Notes: generated by a model from the sequence alone, not told the origin. 64,000 nucleotides of DNA from Nocardioides sp. (GCF_030149505.1 NZ_JASBRN010000026.1:1-64000), one strand, 5' to 3'. Positions 52,259 to 61,959 are shown, counted from the stretch's first letter. Numbers and translations: made by a program.

Positions 52259-53019
52259 TCCCGCGCCGGGCAGCGGGGCGGGCAGCACTCGCACTCTCAC
52301 TCACCGCGGTCCTCTCCACCGCCGCGTGCGGAGGCGAGGAGGGGGAGCGGGTGCTCACCGTCTACGCCGCCGCCTCGCTCACCTCCACCTTCACCGAGCT
52401 CGCCGAGCGGTTCGAGGCCGACAACCCGGGCGTCACCGTCGCGCTGAGCTTCGCTGGCTCCTCCGACCTGGTCGCGCAGGTCATCAGCGGCGCCCCGGCC
52501 GACGTCCTCGCCTCCGCCGACCTGGCGACCATGGACCAGCTCACCGCCGAGGACCTCCAGGGCTCGGAGCCCGAGGTCTTCGCGACCAACACGCTGCAGA
52601 TCGCCGTCCCGCCGGACAACCCGGGGGAGGTCTCCGGCCTGGCCGACCTGGCCGAGGAGGACCTGGCCGTCGTCGTCTGCGCGCCCGAGGTGCCCTGCGG
52701 CGCGGCGGCGGTGGCACTCGCCGGGGAGGCCGGCACCACCCTGGCACCCGACAGCGAGGAGCAGTCGGTGGCCGACGTGCTTGGGAAGGTGCGGGCCGGG
52801 GAGGCCGACGCGGGCCTGGTCTACGTCACCGACGTGGTCGCCGCTGCCAGCGACGTGCTGGGCATCGACGTGCCGGAGGCCGCGGCCGTGGTCAACGACT
52901 ACCCCGTGGCCACGGTCGCGGGCAGCGACGAGGCCGAGCTGGCCCAGGCCTTCGTCGACCTGGTGCTGGGCGAGGAGGGCCGGCAGGTCCTGGCCGACGC
53001 GGGGTTCGGCACACCGTGA
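52255..53019 (+). CDS. modA: Molybdate-binding lipoprotein of ABC transporter
   Basis: 254 residues: signal peptide and lipobox STAAC near residue 25, then the periplasmic-binding fold with [47 protein letters not shown] and [11 protein letters not shown] blocks typical of ModA. It captures molybdate or tungstate outside the membrane for ModB/ModC. GTG start overlapping the upstream stop as GTGA. Confidence 0.95.
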   Translation: MIPRRAAGRAALALSLTAVLSTAACGGEEGERVLTVYAAASLTSTFTELAERFEADNPGVTVALSFAGSSDLVAQVISGAPADVLASADLATMDQLTAEDLQGSEPEVFATNTLQIAVPPDNPGEVSGLADLAEEDLAVVVCAPEVPCGAAAVALAGEAGTTLAPDSEEQSVADVLGKVRAGEADAGLVYVTDVVAAASDVLGIDVPEAAAVVNDYPVATVAGSDEAELAQAFVDLVLGEEGRQVLADAGFGTP

Positions 53020-53840
53020 CTCCGATGCCCCCCAGCACCCGACTGCGTACGACGTGGGGCGGCAGCGACGTCGGAGTCCCGCGCTGGATCCTCCTCCCCG
53101 CCGCCGCGGGGGCGGCGTTCGTGCTGCTCCCGCTGCTCGCGATCGTGCTGCAGGTCGACTGGCGGGCCTTCCCGTCCCTGGTGACCTCCGAGGCGTCCCG
53201 GGCCGCCCTGCTGCTGAGTCTGCGCACCTCGGCGGCCAGCACGGTGCTGTGCGTGCTGCTGGGTGTCCCGATGGCCACGGCCCTGGCCCGCACCCGCTTC
53301 CCGGGGCAGTCGCTGCTGCGCGCCCTGGTGCTGCTGCCGCTCGTGCTGCCGCCCGTCGTCGGCGGCATCGCCCTGCTCTACACCTTCGGCCGGCGCGGGC
53401 TGCTCGGGGAGACCCTGGAGGTCCTGGGCCTGGAGGTGGCCTTCTCGACCGCGGCCGTGGTGATGGCGCAGACCTTCGTGGCGCTGCCGTTCCTGGTGGT
53501 CAGCCTCGAGGGCGCGCTGCGCACGGCCGGGCACCGCTACGAGATCGTGGCCGCGTCGCTGGGCGCCCGCCCGACCACCGTCTTCCGCCGGGTCACGCTG
53601 CCGCTCGTGCTGCCCGGGCTGGTGTCCGGGGCGGTGCTGGCCTTCGCCCGGGCGCTCGGGGAGTTCGGCGCGACCATCACCTTCGCCGGCAGTCTCCAGG
53701 GCACCACCCGGACGCTGCCGCTGGAGATCTACCTGCGCCGCGAGACCGACGCCGACGCGGCCGTGGCGCTCTCGCTCGTGCTGGTCGTGGTGGCCGTCGT
53801 GGTGATCGGGACCGCCGGGCAGGGTCGGGTGCGCCGATGA
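53016..53840 (+). CDS. modB: Molybdate ABC transporter permease
   Basis: 274 residues with six hydrophobic segments and the permease coupling motif around [31 protein letters not shown]. Other ModB-type blocks are [20 protein letters not shown] and [23 protein letters not shown] start overlapping the modA stop by four bases. Confidence 0.95.
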   Translation: MTPMPPSTRLRTTWGGSDVGVPRWILLPAAAGAAFVLLPLLAIVLQVDWRAFPSLVTSEASRAALLLSLRTSAASTVLCVLLGVPMATALARTRFPGQSLLRALVLLPLVLPPVVGGIALLYTFGRRGLLGETLEVLGLEVAFSTAAVVMAQTFVALPFLVVSLEGALRTAGHRYEIVAASLGARPTTVFRRVTLPLVLPGLVSGAVLAFARALGEFGATITFAGSLQGTTRTLPLEIYLRRETDADAAVALSLVLVVVAVVVIGTAGQGRVRR

Positions 53841-54895
53841 CCTTCGAGCTGGAGGCCGAGGTCCCCGAACGCGGGGTCGAGCTGGCGCTGCGCGTCGCGC
53901 CCGGGGAGACCGTCGCGCTCCTCGGACCCAACGGCGCGGGCAAGTCCACGGCCCTCGCGGTCGCGGCCGGCCTGCTCCGACCGGCCCGCGGCCGAGTCGC
54001 CCTCGACGGTCGCCCGTTGACAGTCACCGGCGGGGGCGGTCAGCAGGCGTCGTGCGTGCCCCCGCACGCGCGCCGGATCGCCCTGCTCGCCCAGGACCCG
54101 CTGCTCTTCCCGCACTTGGACGTGCGCGCCAACGTCGAGTTCGCGCCCCGCGCGCAGGGTGCCGGCAGGGCCGCCGCCCGCGAGGCGGCCCAGCGGTGGC
54201 TCGCGACGGTCGGCGTCGCCGACCTCGCCGAGCGTCGACCCGGCGAGCTCTCCGGCGGGCAGGCCCAGCGCGTGGCGCTGGCCCGCGCCCTGGCCGCGGA
54301 CCCGCTGCTGCTGATGCTCGACGAGCCGATGGCCGCCCTCGACGTGGCCGTGACGCCGGCGGTGCGCCAGGTGCTGCGCACGGTGCTGGCCGGGCGCAGC
54401 GCCCTGCTGGTCACCCACGACGTGCTGGACGCGCTGCTGCTCGCCGACCGGGTCGTGGTGCTGGAGGACGGCCGGGTCGTGGAGGAGGGCCCCACCTCCG
54501 AGGTGCTGTCCCGCCCCCGCAGCGCCTTCGCGGCCCGGATCGCCGGGCTCAACATCCTCACCGGCACCTGGCGCGAGGGGCGGGTGCACTGCGAGGACGG
54601 CTCCGTCGTCGCCGGGATGAGCAGCGACCCCGCGCCGACCACCGGCGCCCGGGCGGTCGCGGTCTTCTCCCCCGGCGCCGTCTCGGTCTACCGAGAGACA
54701 CCCGGCGGCAGTCCTCGCACGGTGCTGCACGCCCGGGTCACCCAGATCGAGCCGCACGGCGACCGCGTCCGGATCCGCACCACGCGGGCCGCCGCGGACG
54801 TGACGCCGCAGGCCGCGGCCGAGCTGGACCTCACCCCCGGCGCCGAGGTGCTGCTGAGCATCAAGGCCACCGAGATCACCGTCTACCCGGCCTGA
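53837..54895 (+). CDS. modC: Molybdate ABC transporter ATP-binding protein
   Basis: 352 residues. Walker A GPNGAGKS at 30-37, signature LSGGQ at 138-142, Walker [14 protein letters not shown] around 157-169, switch His in [11 protein letters not shown]. The C-terminal 65 residues form a TOBE/Mop domain ([20 protein letters not shown], then [13 protein letters not shown]) that binds molybdate. ATG start overlapping the modB stop. No terminator hairpin is evident in the 79 bases to the convergent exporter gene. Confidence 0.95.
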   Translation: MTFELEAEVPERGVELALRVAPGETVALLGPNGAGKSTALAVAAGLLRPARGRVALDGRPLTVTGGGGQQASCVPPHARRIALLAQDPLLFPHLDVRANVEFAPRAQGAGRAAAREAAQRWLATVGVADLAERRPGELSGGQAQRVALARALAADPLLLMLDEPMAALDVAVTPAVRQVLRTVLAGRSALLVTHDVLDALLLADRVVVLEDGRVVEEGPTSEVLSRPRSAFAARIAGLNILTGTWREGRVHCEDGSVVAGMSSDPAPTTGARAVAVFSPGAVSVYRETPGGSPRTVLHARVTQIEPHGDRVRIRTTRAAADVTPQAAAELDLTPGAEVLLSIKATEITVYPA

Positions 54896-54974
54896 CTGCG
54901 AGCAGAGCCCGGCAACCGCGGTGGGAGAGCAGACTGGGCCGGTCGTGCTGCTCCGTGAGCCTCCACCGCTCGGC

Positions 54975-56522
54975 TCAGCTGACGGTGCGCTCTTGGTCAG
55001 GCTCCTTGCGTGACGGCGCAAGCTTGAAGCACAAGGCCGCACCGCCCGTCAGCGCCAGACATGCCACCCACAGCGCGGCGGAGTAGCCGTCGGCGAAGGA
55101 GCCGAGAGCGCTCTGGGCAAGATCCGCTCCCTGTGCGCCGAGCTGGTCGGCCACTCCCAACGCCTGGGTGAGACCCTCCTCGGCCGTTTCCGCTGCAGAC
55201 CCAGGCAGCGGCTGCGTCGCGGGGGCGAGCCGGTCGCTGTACACCGCAAGGAGGATGGACGCGGCGACAGCACTCCCGAGGGCTCCGCCCACCTCCCGAG
55301 TGACGTCGTTGACGGCTGCCGACAGCGTGCGGCGGTCCTCCGGCAGACCCTCGATGATGAGGCTGGTCCCTGGCGTGATGGCCAGCCCGAAGCCGAAGCC
55401 GAACACCACGAGAGAGGCTGCGAAGAACCAGAGCGACAGCGAGGCATCTGCCAGTGTCGCGAACGACGCGTAGCAGCCTGCCATCAGCAGCATGCCCACA
55501 GTCGACATGGCTCGAGCCCCCCACCGTGTCAGGAGGTAAGGCCCGAACCGGGACGCCGGGGCGATGCCCACGGCCATCGGCAGCAGCCACAGCGCGGACT
55601 GCAGAGGAGTCTGCCCCTCGACGTACTGCAACCACTGCGGAGCGAGGAAGAAGAACCCGAAGGCCGCGAAGAACTGCAGGAACACGAGCAGGCTGCCCGC
55701 GGCCACTCCTGGGTGCCTGAAGAGCCGGACGTCGAGCATGGGTCGGTCTAAGCGCAGCTCGACGACCACAAAGGCCCCGAGGAGGGCAGTTCCGGCCACG
55801 AGGCCGCCCAACGTGAGCGGGTCGGTCCATCCTTGTTCGGGGCCTTCGATGATGCCGTAGACGAGCAGGAAGAGGCCGGCGGCCGACAGCACCCCGCCCG
55901 CGATGTCCTGCCGCAGATCTGGGTTGCGTGACTGCGGGACGATGACGCCGCAGGCAAGGGCCGCGAGCACGGCAGCAGCTCCGTAGACCACCTGGATGCT
56001 CGACCACCCAGACCCCTCGAGCAACAGCCCTGCGGCGACGATGCCGACCATCGCGCCGGCGCCGGACACCCCGGCCCACACAGAGATGGCCAGCGAACGC
56101 TTGTCCTCGGGATAGGCATCGACCAGCACGGACAGGGTGGCAGGCATGACGGCTGCGGCGCCCACGCCGGCCAGGCCCCGCAGGGCGATGATGACAACGG
56201 GGTCCGTGGTGAGGGCCGAGCCCAGGCTGGCCAGGCCGAAGAGGAGAAGTCCCACGACCAGAAACGGTCGACGCCCGAACCGATCTGCAGCGAAACCGAT
56301 GGGCAGCAGAAGAGCCGCGAAGACCAGAGCGTAGGCGTTGACTATCCAGGTGAGCTGGGTCTGGGTTGCCCCGGTGTCCACCGCCAGGTCCGGCAGAGCG
56401 AGGGAGAGCGAGGACGTTGCGCCGATCACCAGAGCCAAGGCGATACACATCACGGAGAGAAGGAGCCCGAGCCGGGGGGCCTGCCCCCGTCCGACATCGT
56501 TCTGCTCGGCGACAAGACTCAT
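54975..56522 (-). CDS. MFS multidrug exporter, 14-span DHA2 family
   Basis: 515 residues from ATG 56520-56522 (MSLVAEQNDV) with GAGGA upstream; an ATG 21 codons earlier is possible. About 14 membrane spans. The DHA2 motif A is GFAADRFGRRPFLVVGLLLF; motif C-like regions are VSGAGAMVGIVAAGLLLEGS and LRGLAGVGAAAVMPATLSVL. Exports hydrophobic drugs or metabolites with proton exchange. Same strand as the P450 gene 174 bases upstream, so the two may work together on one compound. Confidence 0.92.
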   Translation of the reverse strand: MSLVAEQNDVGRGQAPRLGLLLSVMCIALALVIGATSSLSLALPDLAVDTGATQTQLTWIVNAYALVFAALLLPIGFAADRFGRRPFLVVGLLLFGLASLGSALTTDPVVIIALRGLAGVGAAAVMPATLSVLVDAYPEDKRSLAISVWAGVSGAGAMVGIVAAGLLLEGSGWSSIQVVYGAAAVLAALACGVIVPQSRNPDLRQDIAGGVLSAAGLFLLVYGIIEGPEQGWTDPLTLGGLVAGTALLGAFVVVELRLDRPMLDVRLFRHPGVAAGSLLVFLQFFAAFGFFFLAPQWLQYVEGQTPLQSALWLLPMAVGIAPASRFGPYLLTRWGARAMSTVGMLLMAGCYASFATLADASLSLWFFAASLVVFGFGFGLAITPGTSLIIEGLPEDRRTLSAAVNDVTREVGGALGSAVAASILLAVYSDRLAPATQPLPGSAAETAEEGLTQALGVADQLGAQGADLAQSALGSFADGYSAALWVACLALTGGAALCFKLAPSRKEPDQERTVS

Positions 56523-56696
56523 CGGGATCGATTCCTCACTGGCTCGACTACGGGCGGCGCTCGTGGATTCGATCGCGCTTTCCATAGACGTTAGGCAGAC
56601 GACGACGAACCGACCGGGTGAGGCGCCCGGCTGGACTCCGGTGGCGCCCCGCCACTGGTGTGATCGGACTTCGCGACGTCTGACCTCGGCGTCTGA

Positions 56697-57908
56697 TCAG
56701 TGGCCCCGCACGGGCTGCACGGGGAGCGAAGCAAAGCCACGGATCGGCCCTGACTGCAGCCGCTCCGCGGCACCCAGGTCGACCTCCCAGTCGCGGTGTC
56801 GCGTCACCAGGGCGGTGAGTGCTACGCGTGCCTCGAGCCGTGCAAGTGAGGCCCCGAGGCAGAAGTGGACACCGTGTCCCAGTGCCAGCTGCCGCTCGGT
56901 GCTGCGATAGATGTCGAACTTGTCAGCCTCGGGGAACACCCGATCGTCTCGATTGGCCGAGCCGTACAGGAGCAGTACGACGTCTCCCGCAGCGATCGCC
57001 TGGTCGTGCACGACCGTGGGTCGCGTGATCGTCCGTGACAGCCCTTGCACCGGCGAGTCGAAGCGCAGGAGCTCCTCGACGGCACGCGGCATCAGGTCTG
57101 GTGCATCCGCAAGCTCATGGCGCGCACCATGCTCGGCCGAGAGCACGACAAGACTGTTGGTCAGGAGGTTGGTCGTCGTCTCGTGCCCAGCCACAAGCAG
57201 GAGCAGGCAGAAGCCCAGCAGCTCGTCCTGGGTCAGGCGCTGGCCGTCGACCTCGGCACCGACCAGGGCGCTCATCAGGTCGTCACACGGTCGCGCCTGC
57301 CGTTCGGCGAGGAAGGAGCGGAAATAGTCGTAGAGGGAGGCGGCAGCCTCGAGTGCGCCACCCCCCCGACCGTCGTGGGGTGAGGATTGGACGAGCTGGG
57401 TCGACCACCGGCGGAAGCTGTCACGGTCCTCTCGCGGAACACCGAGCAGGTCAGCGATGACGATCGCCGGCAGCGGGCCGGCGAAGGCTGCCACGGCATC
57501 CCACGTCGGGTGATCGTCAGCGGCGTCGAGCAGGTCCTGCACGAGGTCGTTGACACTGGGCTCGAGCGAAGCGATGCGGCGCGGGGTGAAGGCTCGGCTG
57601 ACGATGCGGCGCAACGCCGTGTGCCGAGGCGGGTCCGTCATGATGAGCATGGGCAGGAAGAGGTCGGCCATGTCAGGCGCCCCTGCCGTGGGGAAGACTC
57701 CCGACGCCGAGGAGTAGGTCAGCGGGTCCTGGAGCGCGGCCGCGACGTCGTCGTACCTGCTGAGGACCCAGCACCCGGACTTCTCGCACCAATAGAGGGG
57801 GAACTCCTCCCGCAGAGCCCGGTAGATCGGGTACGGGTCGGCTATCACGGCCGGGTCGAAGGGGTCGTAGTCGACCGACGTCCTGCCCACGGGACACGTC
57901 CTCGTCAT
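56697..57908 (-). CDS. Cytochrome P450
   Basis: 403-residue soluble bacterial P450. I-helix oxygen-binding AGHETT at 240-245, ExxR at 279-282 (EELLR), heme-binding GHGVHFCLG with proximal Cys350. The B-C region has MTDPPRHTALRRIVSRAFTP. Start is the ATG at 57906-57908 with AGGGAG five bases upstream; an earlier in-frame start 10 codons up lacks such a site. Redox partners (ferredoxin, reductase) are not adjacent. Divergent from a TetR regulator. Substrate unknown; sterols, terpenoids or macrolides are possible for this class. Confidence 0.95.
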   Translation of the reverse strand: MTRTCPVGRTSVDYDPFDPAVIADPYPIYRALREEFPLYWCEKSGCWVLSRYDDVAAALQDPLTYSSASGVFPTAGAPDMADLFLPMLIMTDPPRHTALRRIVSRAFTPRRIASLEPSVNDLVQDLLDAADDHPTWDAVAAFAGPLPAIVIADLLGVPREDRDSFRRWSTQLVQSSPHDGRGGGALEAAASLYDYFRSFLAERQARPCDDLMSALVGAEVDGQRLTQDELLGFCLLLLVAGHETTTNLLTNSLVVLSAEHGARHELADAPDLMPRAVEELLRFDSPVQGLSRTITRPTVVHDQAIAAGDVVLLLYGSANRDDRVFPEADKFDIYRSTERQLALGHGVHFCLGASLARLEARVALTALVTRHRDWEVDLGAAERLQSGPIRGFASLPVQPVRGH

Positions 57909-57910
57909 CG

Positions 57911-57946
57911 TTGCTCCCTGGAGCAAGTTGGACACCATATTTGGAC
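57911..57946. promoter_or_regulatory. Control region between P450 and TetR genes
   Basis: A 16-base dyad TTGCTCC-CT-GGAGCAA (57911-57926) covers the P450 ribosome-binding site, and TTGGAC occurs twice 13 bases apart (57928-57933 and 57941-57946) in an A/T-richer stretch. The dyad is the better operator candidate for the adjacent TetR protein. Confidence 0.45.
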
Positions 57947-58030
57947 TTTGAGTACAACATAGGATGGGTCCCGCCGTCGATCCTCACGCCGGCAGGGGAT
58001 GCCACCGAACACCGCCCGCAGGGAGCGCCC

Positions 58031-58708
58031 ATGGCCAGGAAGCTGCCGTCGAAGATCGCGAGCCAGCTGTATGCTGCGGCGGAGCTGATCGCGGAGCGCG
58101 GACTCGAGGCGACGCGCATGGACGACATCTCCGAGGCCACGGGCATCCCCAAGGCGACCTTGTACTACCACCTGGAGGGCAAGAACGCCGTCCTCGAGTT
58201 CTTGCTGGCCGACCTGCTCGATCTCATCGGCGGTGCCGTTGCCGTAGCTGCGTCGGGCGGTGGCACCGCATCGGAGCGGCTCCGCGCCGCGATCTCCGCA
58301 CAGATCTCGGTCATGCTCGAGCACCCGCACCTGTGTCAGGCCCTCGTGGGCGACCTGGGTCGCGCCACTCGCCTGCCGGACCTGGCTCTCGCACTCGAAG
58401 CCGCTTTCCTCAGTCCCATCCAGCACCTCCTCGAGCAAGGCGTGTCCGACGGCTCACTACGTCCGGTCGACGACCCAGCCACGGCAGCATCGAGCATCTT
58501 CGGGGCGGTCACCATGACCGGCTTGAGCGTCACGGCCAGCGGCCATCGGGTGCGTGCCGCCTCGGATGCGGCATCGCTGTCGGAGTGGGTCTACCGATTG
58601 CTGGCGGAAGGAGTCGTTACCAACCCTGGGGTTGACGCAGGCTCGATCGCGTCGAGGCATCTCGGCTCGACGTCACCAGACCCAGGTACCGCAGCCCCAC
58701 CTCCGTGA
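58031..58708 (+). CDS. TetR family regulator beside the P450
   Basis: 225 residues from ATG 58031 with GGGAG upstream. N-terminal helix-turn-helix MDDISEATGIPKATLYYHLE is the TetR_N signature; the C-terminal ligand domain is variable (SASGHRVRAASDAASLSEWV). It is divergent from the P450 and MFS exporter genes and probably represses them until a ligand binds. Its last 92 bases overlap the convergent second TetR gene. Confidence 0.9.
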   Translation: MARKLPSKIASQLYAAAELIAERGLEATRMDDISEATGIPKATLYYHLEGKNAVLEFLLADLLDLIGGAVAVAASGGGTASERLRAAISAQISVMLEHPHLCQALVGDLGRATRLPDLALALEAAFLSPIQHLLEQGVSDGSLRPVDDPATAASSIFGAVTMTGLSVTASGHRVRAASDAASLSEWVYRLLAEGVVTNPGVDAGSIASRHLGSTSPDPGTAAPPP

Positions 58709-59273
58709 TCTTCTGCGCCGTCTGGCCCCTGGACATGGTGGGCAGTGCGAGGTGGCTGACCGTGAGCCGGACCAACGCGTCAGCAATGTCTGCGACCTCG
58801 TCGCCGTCGACACCGGAGACGTGAACCGAGAGCCAGTTCGCCAGGGACACCGAAGCGAGCTCGAGGAGCTGGGCGGAGGTCGTGAGGAGAGGCAGGATCC
58901 CCGTCGAGGCACCTGCCTCGTCATCTCGGCTCGGGATCAAGACGGATCGCAACAAGGGACTCCTCTCGGCCTCGTCCAGGACGTACGCGACAGACGCCCC
59001 CAACGCAGCCGCAGGGTCGGTCCCCTGGAGGGCTAGGACACCGTCGATGCCTGCGATGAAGCGCGACGCCTCCCTCAGTACGACAGCCTCGCCCAACCCA
59101 GGCTTGTCACCGAACTCCTTGTAGAGCAGAGCGCGCGAGATGCCGACCTGTTCGGCGACCTCACCCATGCGCACACGATCCCATCCCCGTTCCGCGATGA
59201 GGTCGTGAGCTACCTCGAGCACCTCCTCGCGCACACGGGCCCTGTAGCGCTGACGCATTGGCGAGGCGGACAC
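58617..59273 (-). CDS. TetR family regulator divergent from the BtrH-like gene
   Basis: 218 residues. Helix-turn-helix MGEVAEQVGISRALLYKEFG; C-terminal domain about 60-200. GTG start at 59273 or ATG five codons later (59258). The 3' end overlaps the convergent TetR gene by 92 bases. It is divergent from the BtrH-like/transglutaminase pair, its most likely target. The Arg-rich start (MRQRYRARVREEVLEVAHDL) is typical of the family. Confidence 0.9.
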   Translation of the reverse strand: MSASPMRQRYRARVREEVLEVAHDLIAERGWDRVRMGEVAEQVGISRALLYKEFGDKPGLGEAVVLREASRFIAGIDGVLALQGTDPAAALGASVAYVLDEAERSPLLRSVLIPSRDDEAGASTGILPLLTTSAQLLELASVSLANWLSVHVSGVDGDEVADIADALVRLTVSHLALPTMSRGQTAQKITEVGLRYLGLVTSSRDASTRSSLRQPQGW

Positions 59274-59286
59274 CGAGACAGAATAG

Positions 59287-59297
59287 CGACAATGTCG
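59287..59297. promoter_or_regulatory. Small dyad between TetR and BtrH-like genes
   Basis: CGACA-A-TGTCG, 14 bases upstream of the TetR start and 31 bases before the ATG at 59329. Short, but perfect and in the only shared control region of the divergent pair. Confidence 0.4.
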
Positions 59298-59328
59298 GAT
59301 CGAGGATCTCTGTCACTGCACGCAGCCC

Positions 59329-60474
59329 ATGACAAAGCTTGTGCCAATGCCTACGATCTGGACAATTGAGCCCTACTGTCTACCGGGAAGCGCCAACGTG
59401 GTCCTGACAAGCAACATCTCCATGCTCGACTACCCTCACCGCCGCGGCGGGCACTGCGGCTCGGGCGCTATGCGTGACCTCCTCGAGTGGGCCGGCCTCG
59501 GCTGGGATGGCCCACCGGACGAAGGCCTGGTCTTCGCGCTCAGCGGCTCCCTGGACCTCTCCTACGTCAGGGACACGACACTGATGCCTCCGGTCTACCT
59601 GGTCGGTCGCGGCGGCGATCTCGAGACCGACCTGCCCCGCCGACTCGGAGCTCGGGTCTCGGTGCACGCCACCGACGACGCGCACGACGGATGGGCCTTG
59701 GTGCGCGAGGCCATCGATGACGGCCGCCCCGCACTGGTGTGGGCGGACATCGCCGAACTTCCCTACCTGCGGGTTCGCCTCCAGATGAGTCGCCACGACA
59801 TCGTGGTGATCGGCTACGACGACGAGCGGCGAGTGGCGCACGTGGTGGACAACGACCGCGACGACGTCCAGCTAGTGCCGTACGAGGCTCTTGCGCGGGC
59901 GCGCGCATCCCAGGGGTTTCCCGTCCCCACGCGCCACACCTACTTCGACATCACCTGGCCCGACCGTCTCCCCGACCTTGCGTCGGCAGCCGCCGAAGCC
60001 TTCTCCCAGTCGGCCGCCGCGATGTCCTCCTCGACCGGCCCCTCGATCGTCAGCGACCGCCCGTCCGCCGTCGGATCCACCGGACTGGCCGCTGTGGATC
60101 TCTTCGCCGAGGACATCGCCGGATGGTCGGAGGTCTTCGACGACGACGTCCTCGACCTGGTCCTTCATGGCCTGAGCGCATTCATCGAGAAGGCCGGTAC
60201 GGGTGGCGGGCTCTTTCGTCGACTACTCTCCGCCGGCGCCGCCGACGTAGCACGCCTCACCGGGGACTTGCGAGCCCACGAGGTCGCTACCGCCGCTCAT
60301 CGCAGCGCCGAGAGGTGGTCGCTCGTGGCGTCGCTGGCGCGCCAGGAGGGCACGGCACAAAGCCGGCTCGACGCGGCTGCCTCTGCGGCTGCCACTCTGC
60401 CTGAGCTGGAGCGAGAGCTCGTCAGCGCTCTCGAGGCCGCCGGCACCTCGACTGAACACCGGTCTGGCTCATGA
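59329..60474 (+). CDS. BtrH-like acyltransferase with DUF4872-type C-terminus
   Basis: 381 residues. The N-terminal part matches the BtrH_N family: YPHRRGGHCGSGAMRDLLEW with the probable nucleophile Cys43, then RHDIVVIGYDDERRVAHVVD giving candidate His156 and Asp174 of a papain-like triad. BtrH moves an acyl group from an acyl carrier protein to an aminoglycoside in butirosin synthesis. The second half (about 210-381) is helical and resembles DUF4872. No carrier protein, aminoglycoside or nonribosomal enzyme genes are nearby, so the acyl donor and acceptor are unknown. ATG 59329 or 59347 may be the start. Divergent from a TetR gene. Confidence 0.78.
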   Translation: MTKLVPMPTIWTIEPYCLPGSANVVLTSNISMLDYPHRRGGHCGSGAMRDLLEWAGLGWDGPPDEGLVFALSGSLDLSYVRDTTLMPPVYLVGRGGDLETDLPRRLGARVSVHATDDAHDGWALVREAIDDGRPALVWADIAELPYLRVRLQMSRHDIVVIGYDDERRVAHVVDNDRDDVQLVPYEALARARASQGFPVPTRHTYFDITWPDRLPDLASAAAEAFSQSAAAMSSSTGPSIVSDRPSAVGSTGLAAVDLFAEDIAGWSEVFDDDVLDLVLHGLSAFIEKAGTGGGLFRRLLSAGAADVARLTGDLRAHEVATAAHRSAERWSLVASLARQEGTAQSRLDAAASAAATLPELERELVSALEAAGTSTEHRSGS

Positions 60475-61145
60475 GCGGCGACGCACCGCACGTGGACGAA
60501 GCGCTCGCTCCGGGTCACTTCGTGGACAGCGATCACGCGGACGTACGTGCCTTCACGGAGACGGTCCTCGGAGGGGCGCAGGATCCTCACGAGCGCATCC
60601 GCCTGCTGTTCGCTGCGGTCCGGGACCACCTGCGCTACGACCCCTACAGCGTGACCGCAGATCCCGCCGACTACCGAGCCAGTGCGATTCTGGCCGGCGG
60701 ACCAACCTGGTGCGTACCGAAGGCGGTTCTCCTCACGGCGTGCTTGCGCGCCGCCGGCATCCCCGCGATGTTGGGCTTCTCGGACGTGCGCAACCACCTC
60801 AACAGCGCGTCCCTCCTGGAGCTGATGGGGACTGATCTCTTCGTCTTCCACGGCTGGACCGCGACCCACGTCGACGGCGAGTGGCGCAAGGGGTCCCCGG
60901 CGTTCAACGCCGAGCTGTGTCGTCGCTTCGGGGTGGCACCCCTGGACTTCGACGGCACCCAGGATGCCCTGCTCCACGCCGCCGACGGCGAGGGACGCCG
61001 CCACATGGAGTACGTCCGCGAGCGGGGCACGTACCTCGATCTGCCCTTCGACACCGTGATGACGACACTCGTGGAGACCTACGGCCCTGCCATGATGCGC
61101 CCGCACCGCGGCAAAGCCCCCGAGGATCCGGCGTTCCGTCCGTAA
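60471..61145 (+). CDS. Transglutaminase-like protein coupled to the BtrH-like gene
   Basis: 224 residues. Transglutaminase-core pattern: GGPTWCVPKAVLLTACLRAA with probable Cys81, then FVFHGWTATHVDGEWRKGSP with His127. The third catalytic position, normally Asp, reads Ser/Asn here (KGSPAFNAEL). The ATG overlaps the BtrH-like stop as ATGA, so the products are made together and probably act on one substrate. Proteins of this family cleave or transfer amide bonds. Downstream of it, on the other strand, is a PlsC-type acyltransferase gene. Confidence 0.8.
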   Translation: MSGDAPHVDEALAPGHFVDSDHADVRAFTETVLGGAQDPHERIRLLFAAVRDHLRYDPYSVTADPADYRASAILAGGPTWCVPKAVLLTACLRAAGIPAMLGFSDVRNHLNSASLLELMGTDLFVFHGWTATHVDGEWRKGSPAFNAELCRRFGVAPLDFDGTQDALLHAADGEGRRHMEYVRERGTYLDLPFDTVMTTLVETYGPAMMRPHRGKAPEDPAFRP

Positions 61146-61169
61146 AGACGGGGTGGCGCACCGGCACGG

Positions 61170-61895
61170 TCAATGAGACCGAGCCGGCTCACCGCTGAGC
61201 TCTCGCACCATGGAGGCGAGCGCCTCCTCGAGCCGACCGAGGCCGATCTGTACGGCGCTGACCGGATCCCGCTGCCTGAGGTCATCGAGGCGAATGGGTT
61301 CACCGACGGCGATCACGACGCGGGTCCGGCGACCGAGGTGAAGTCTGCGGCTGTAGGCCGGCAGGATCGCCTGCGCTCCCCACTGCGCCACGGGCACAAG
61401 CGGGACCGAAGCCTCCAGGGCGATCCTGACCGCACCGGACTTCATCGACATGGGCATCCCGTCCGGACGCCGCGTGATGGACCCTTCGGGGTAGACAAGG
61501 AGCAAACGGCCCTCTCGGGCTGCTCTCACCGCGTCGCCGTACGCTCCCTGCCCTGCGTCGCGGTCGACCTCCACATGCCCGGCGGCACGGAACCACCACC
61601 CGACGATCGGCACTCGGAAGAGCGCATTCTTGGCTAAGAAGCGCGGTACGCGGCCGTGCGCCAACAGCATTTCTGCAACGAGCAGCGGATCGATGTGCGA
61701 GACATGGTTGGCCGCCATCACGGCGCCGCCGGATCGGGGGATGCGATCAGCGCGACGCCAGTCCGCCTGACGCAAGGCGACGAGCGCTGGCTTGCAGACG
61801 ATGAGGGCGAGCCACCAGGCGCCACCGAACTTCTCGCGCCTCGCGAAGCGACTTGACAAGGCAGACCGTGAACCCATGACCCGTACGGTAGACAT
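61170..61895 (-). CDS. PlsC-type lysophospholipid acyltransferase
   Basis: 241 residues from ATG 61893-61895, which has GGAGG six bases upstream; frames running further upstream have no such site. Acyltransferase motifs: NHVSHIDPLL (H-x4-D), VEVDRDAGQGA, and LLVYPEGSITR (EGS). It transfers acyl groups to lysophosphatidate or a related acceptor at the membrane (one hydrophobic stretch, AWWLALIVCKPALVALRQAD). Convergent with the transglutaminase gene, 24 bases apart; divergent from the hotdog gene. Confidence 0.9.
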   Translation of the reverse strand: MSTVRVMGSRSALSSRFARREKFGGAWWLALIVCKPALVALRQADWRRADRIPRSGGAVMAANHVSHIDPLLVAEMLLAHGRVPRFLAKNALFRVPIVGWWFRAAGHVEVDRDAGQGAYGDAVRAAREGRLLLVYPEGSITRRPDGMPMSMKSGAVRIALEASVPLVPVAQWGAQAILPAYSRRLHLGRRTRVVIAVGEPIRLDDLRQRDPVSAVQIGLGRLEEALASMVRELSGEPARSH

Positions 61896-61959
61896 TCTCG
61901 ACCTCCGCGTCTGCCCCGCAACAAAGATGTCATGATGTCTATCGCACGCCGCATACCGA

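Noticed and set aside
61931-61940. Operator in the plsC/hotdog divergent space (GATGTC twice)
   Set aside because: The repeats are direct and short, and the inverted match is weak.
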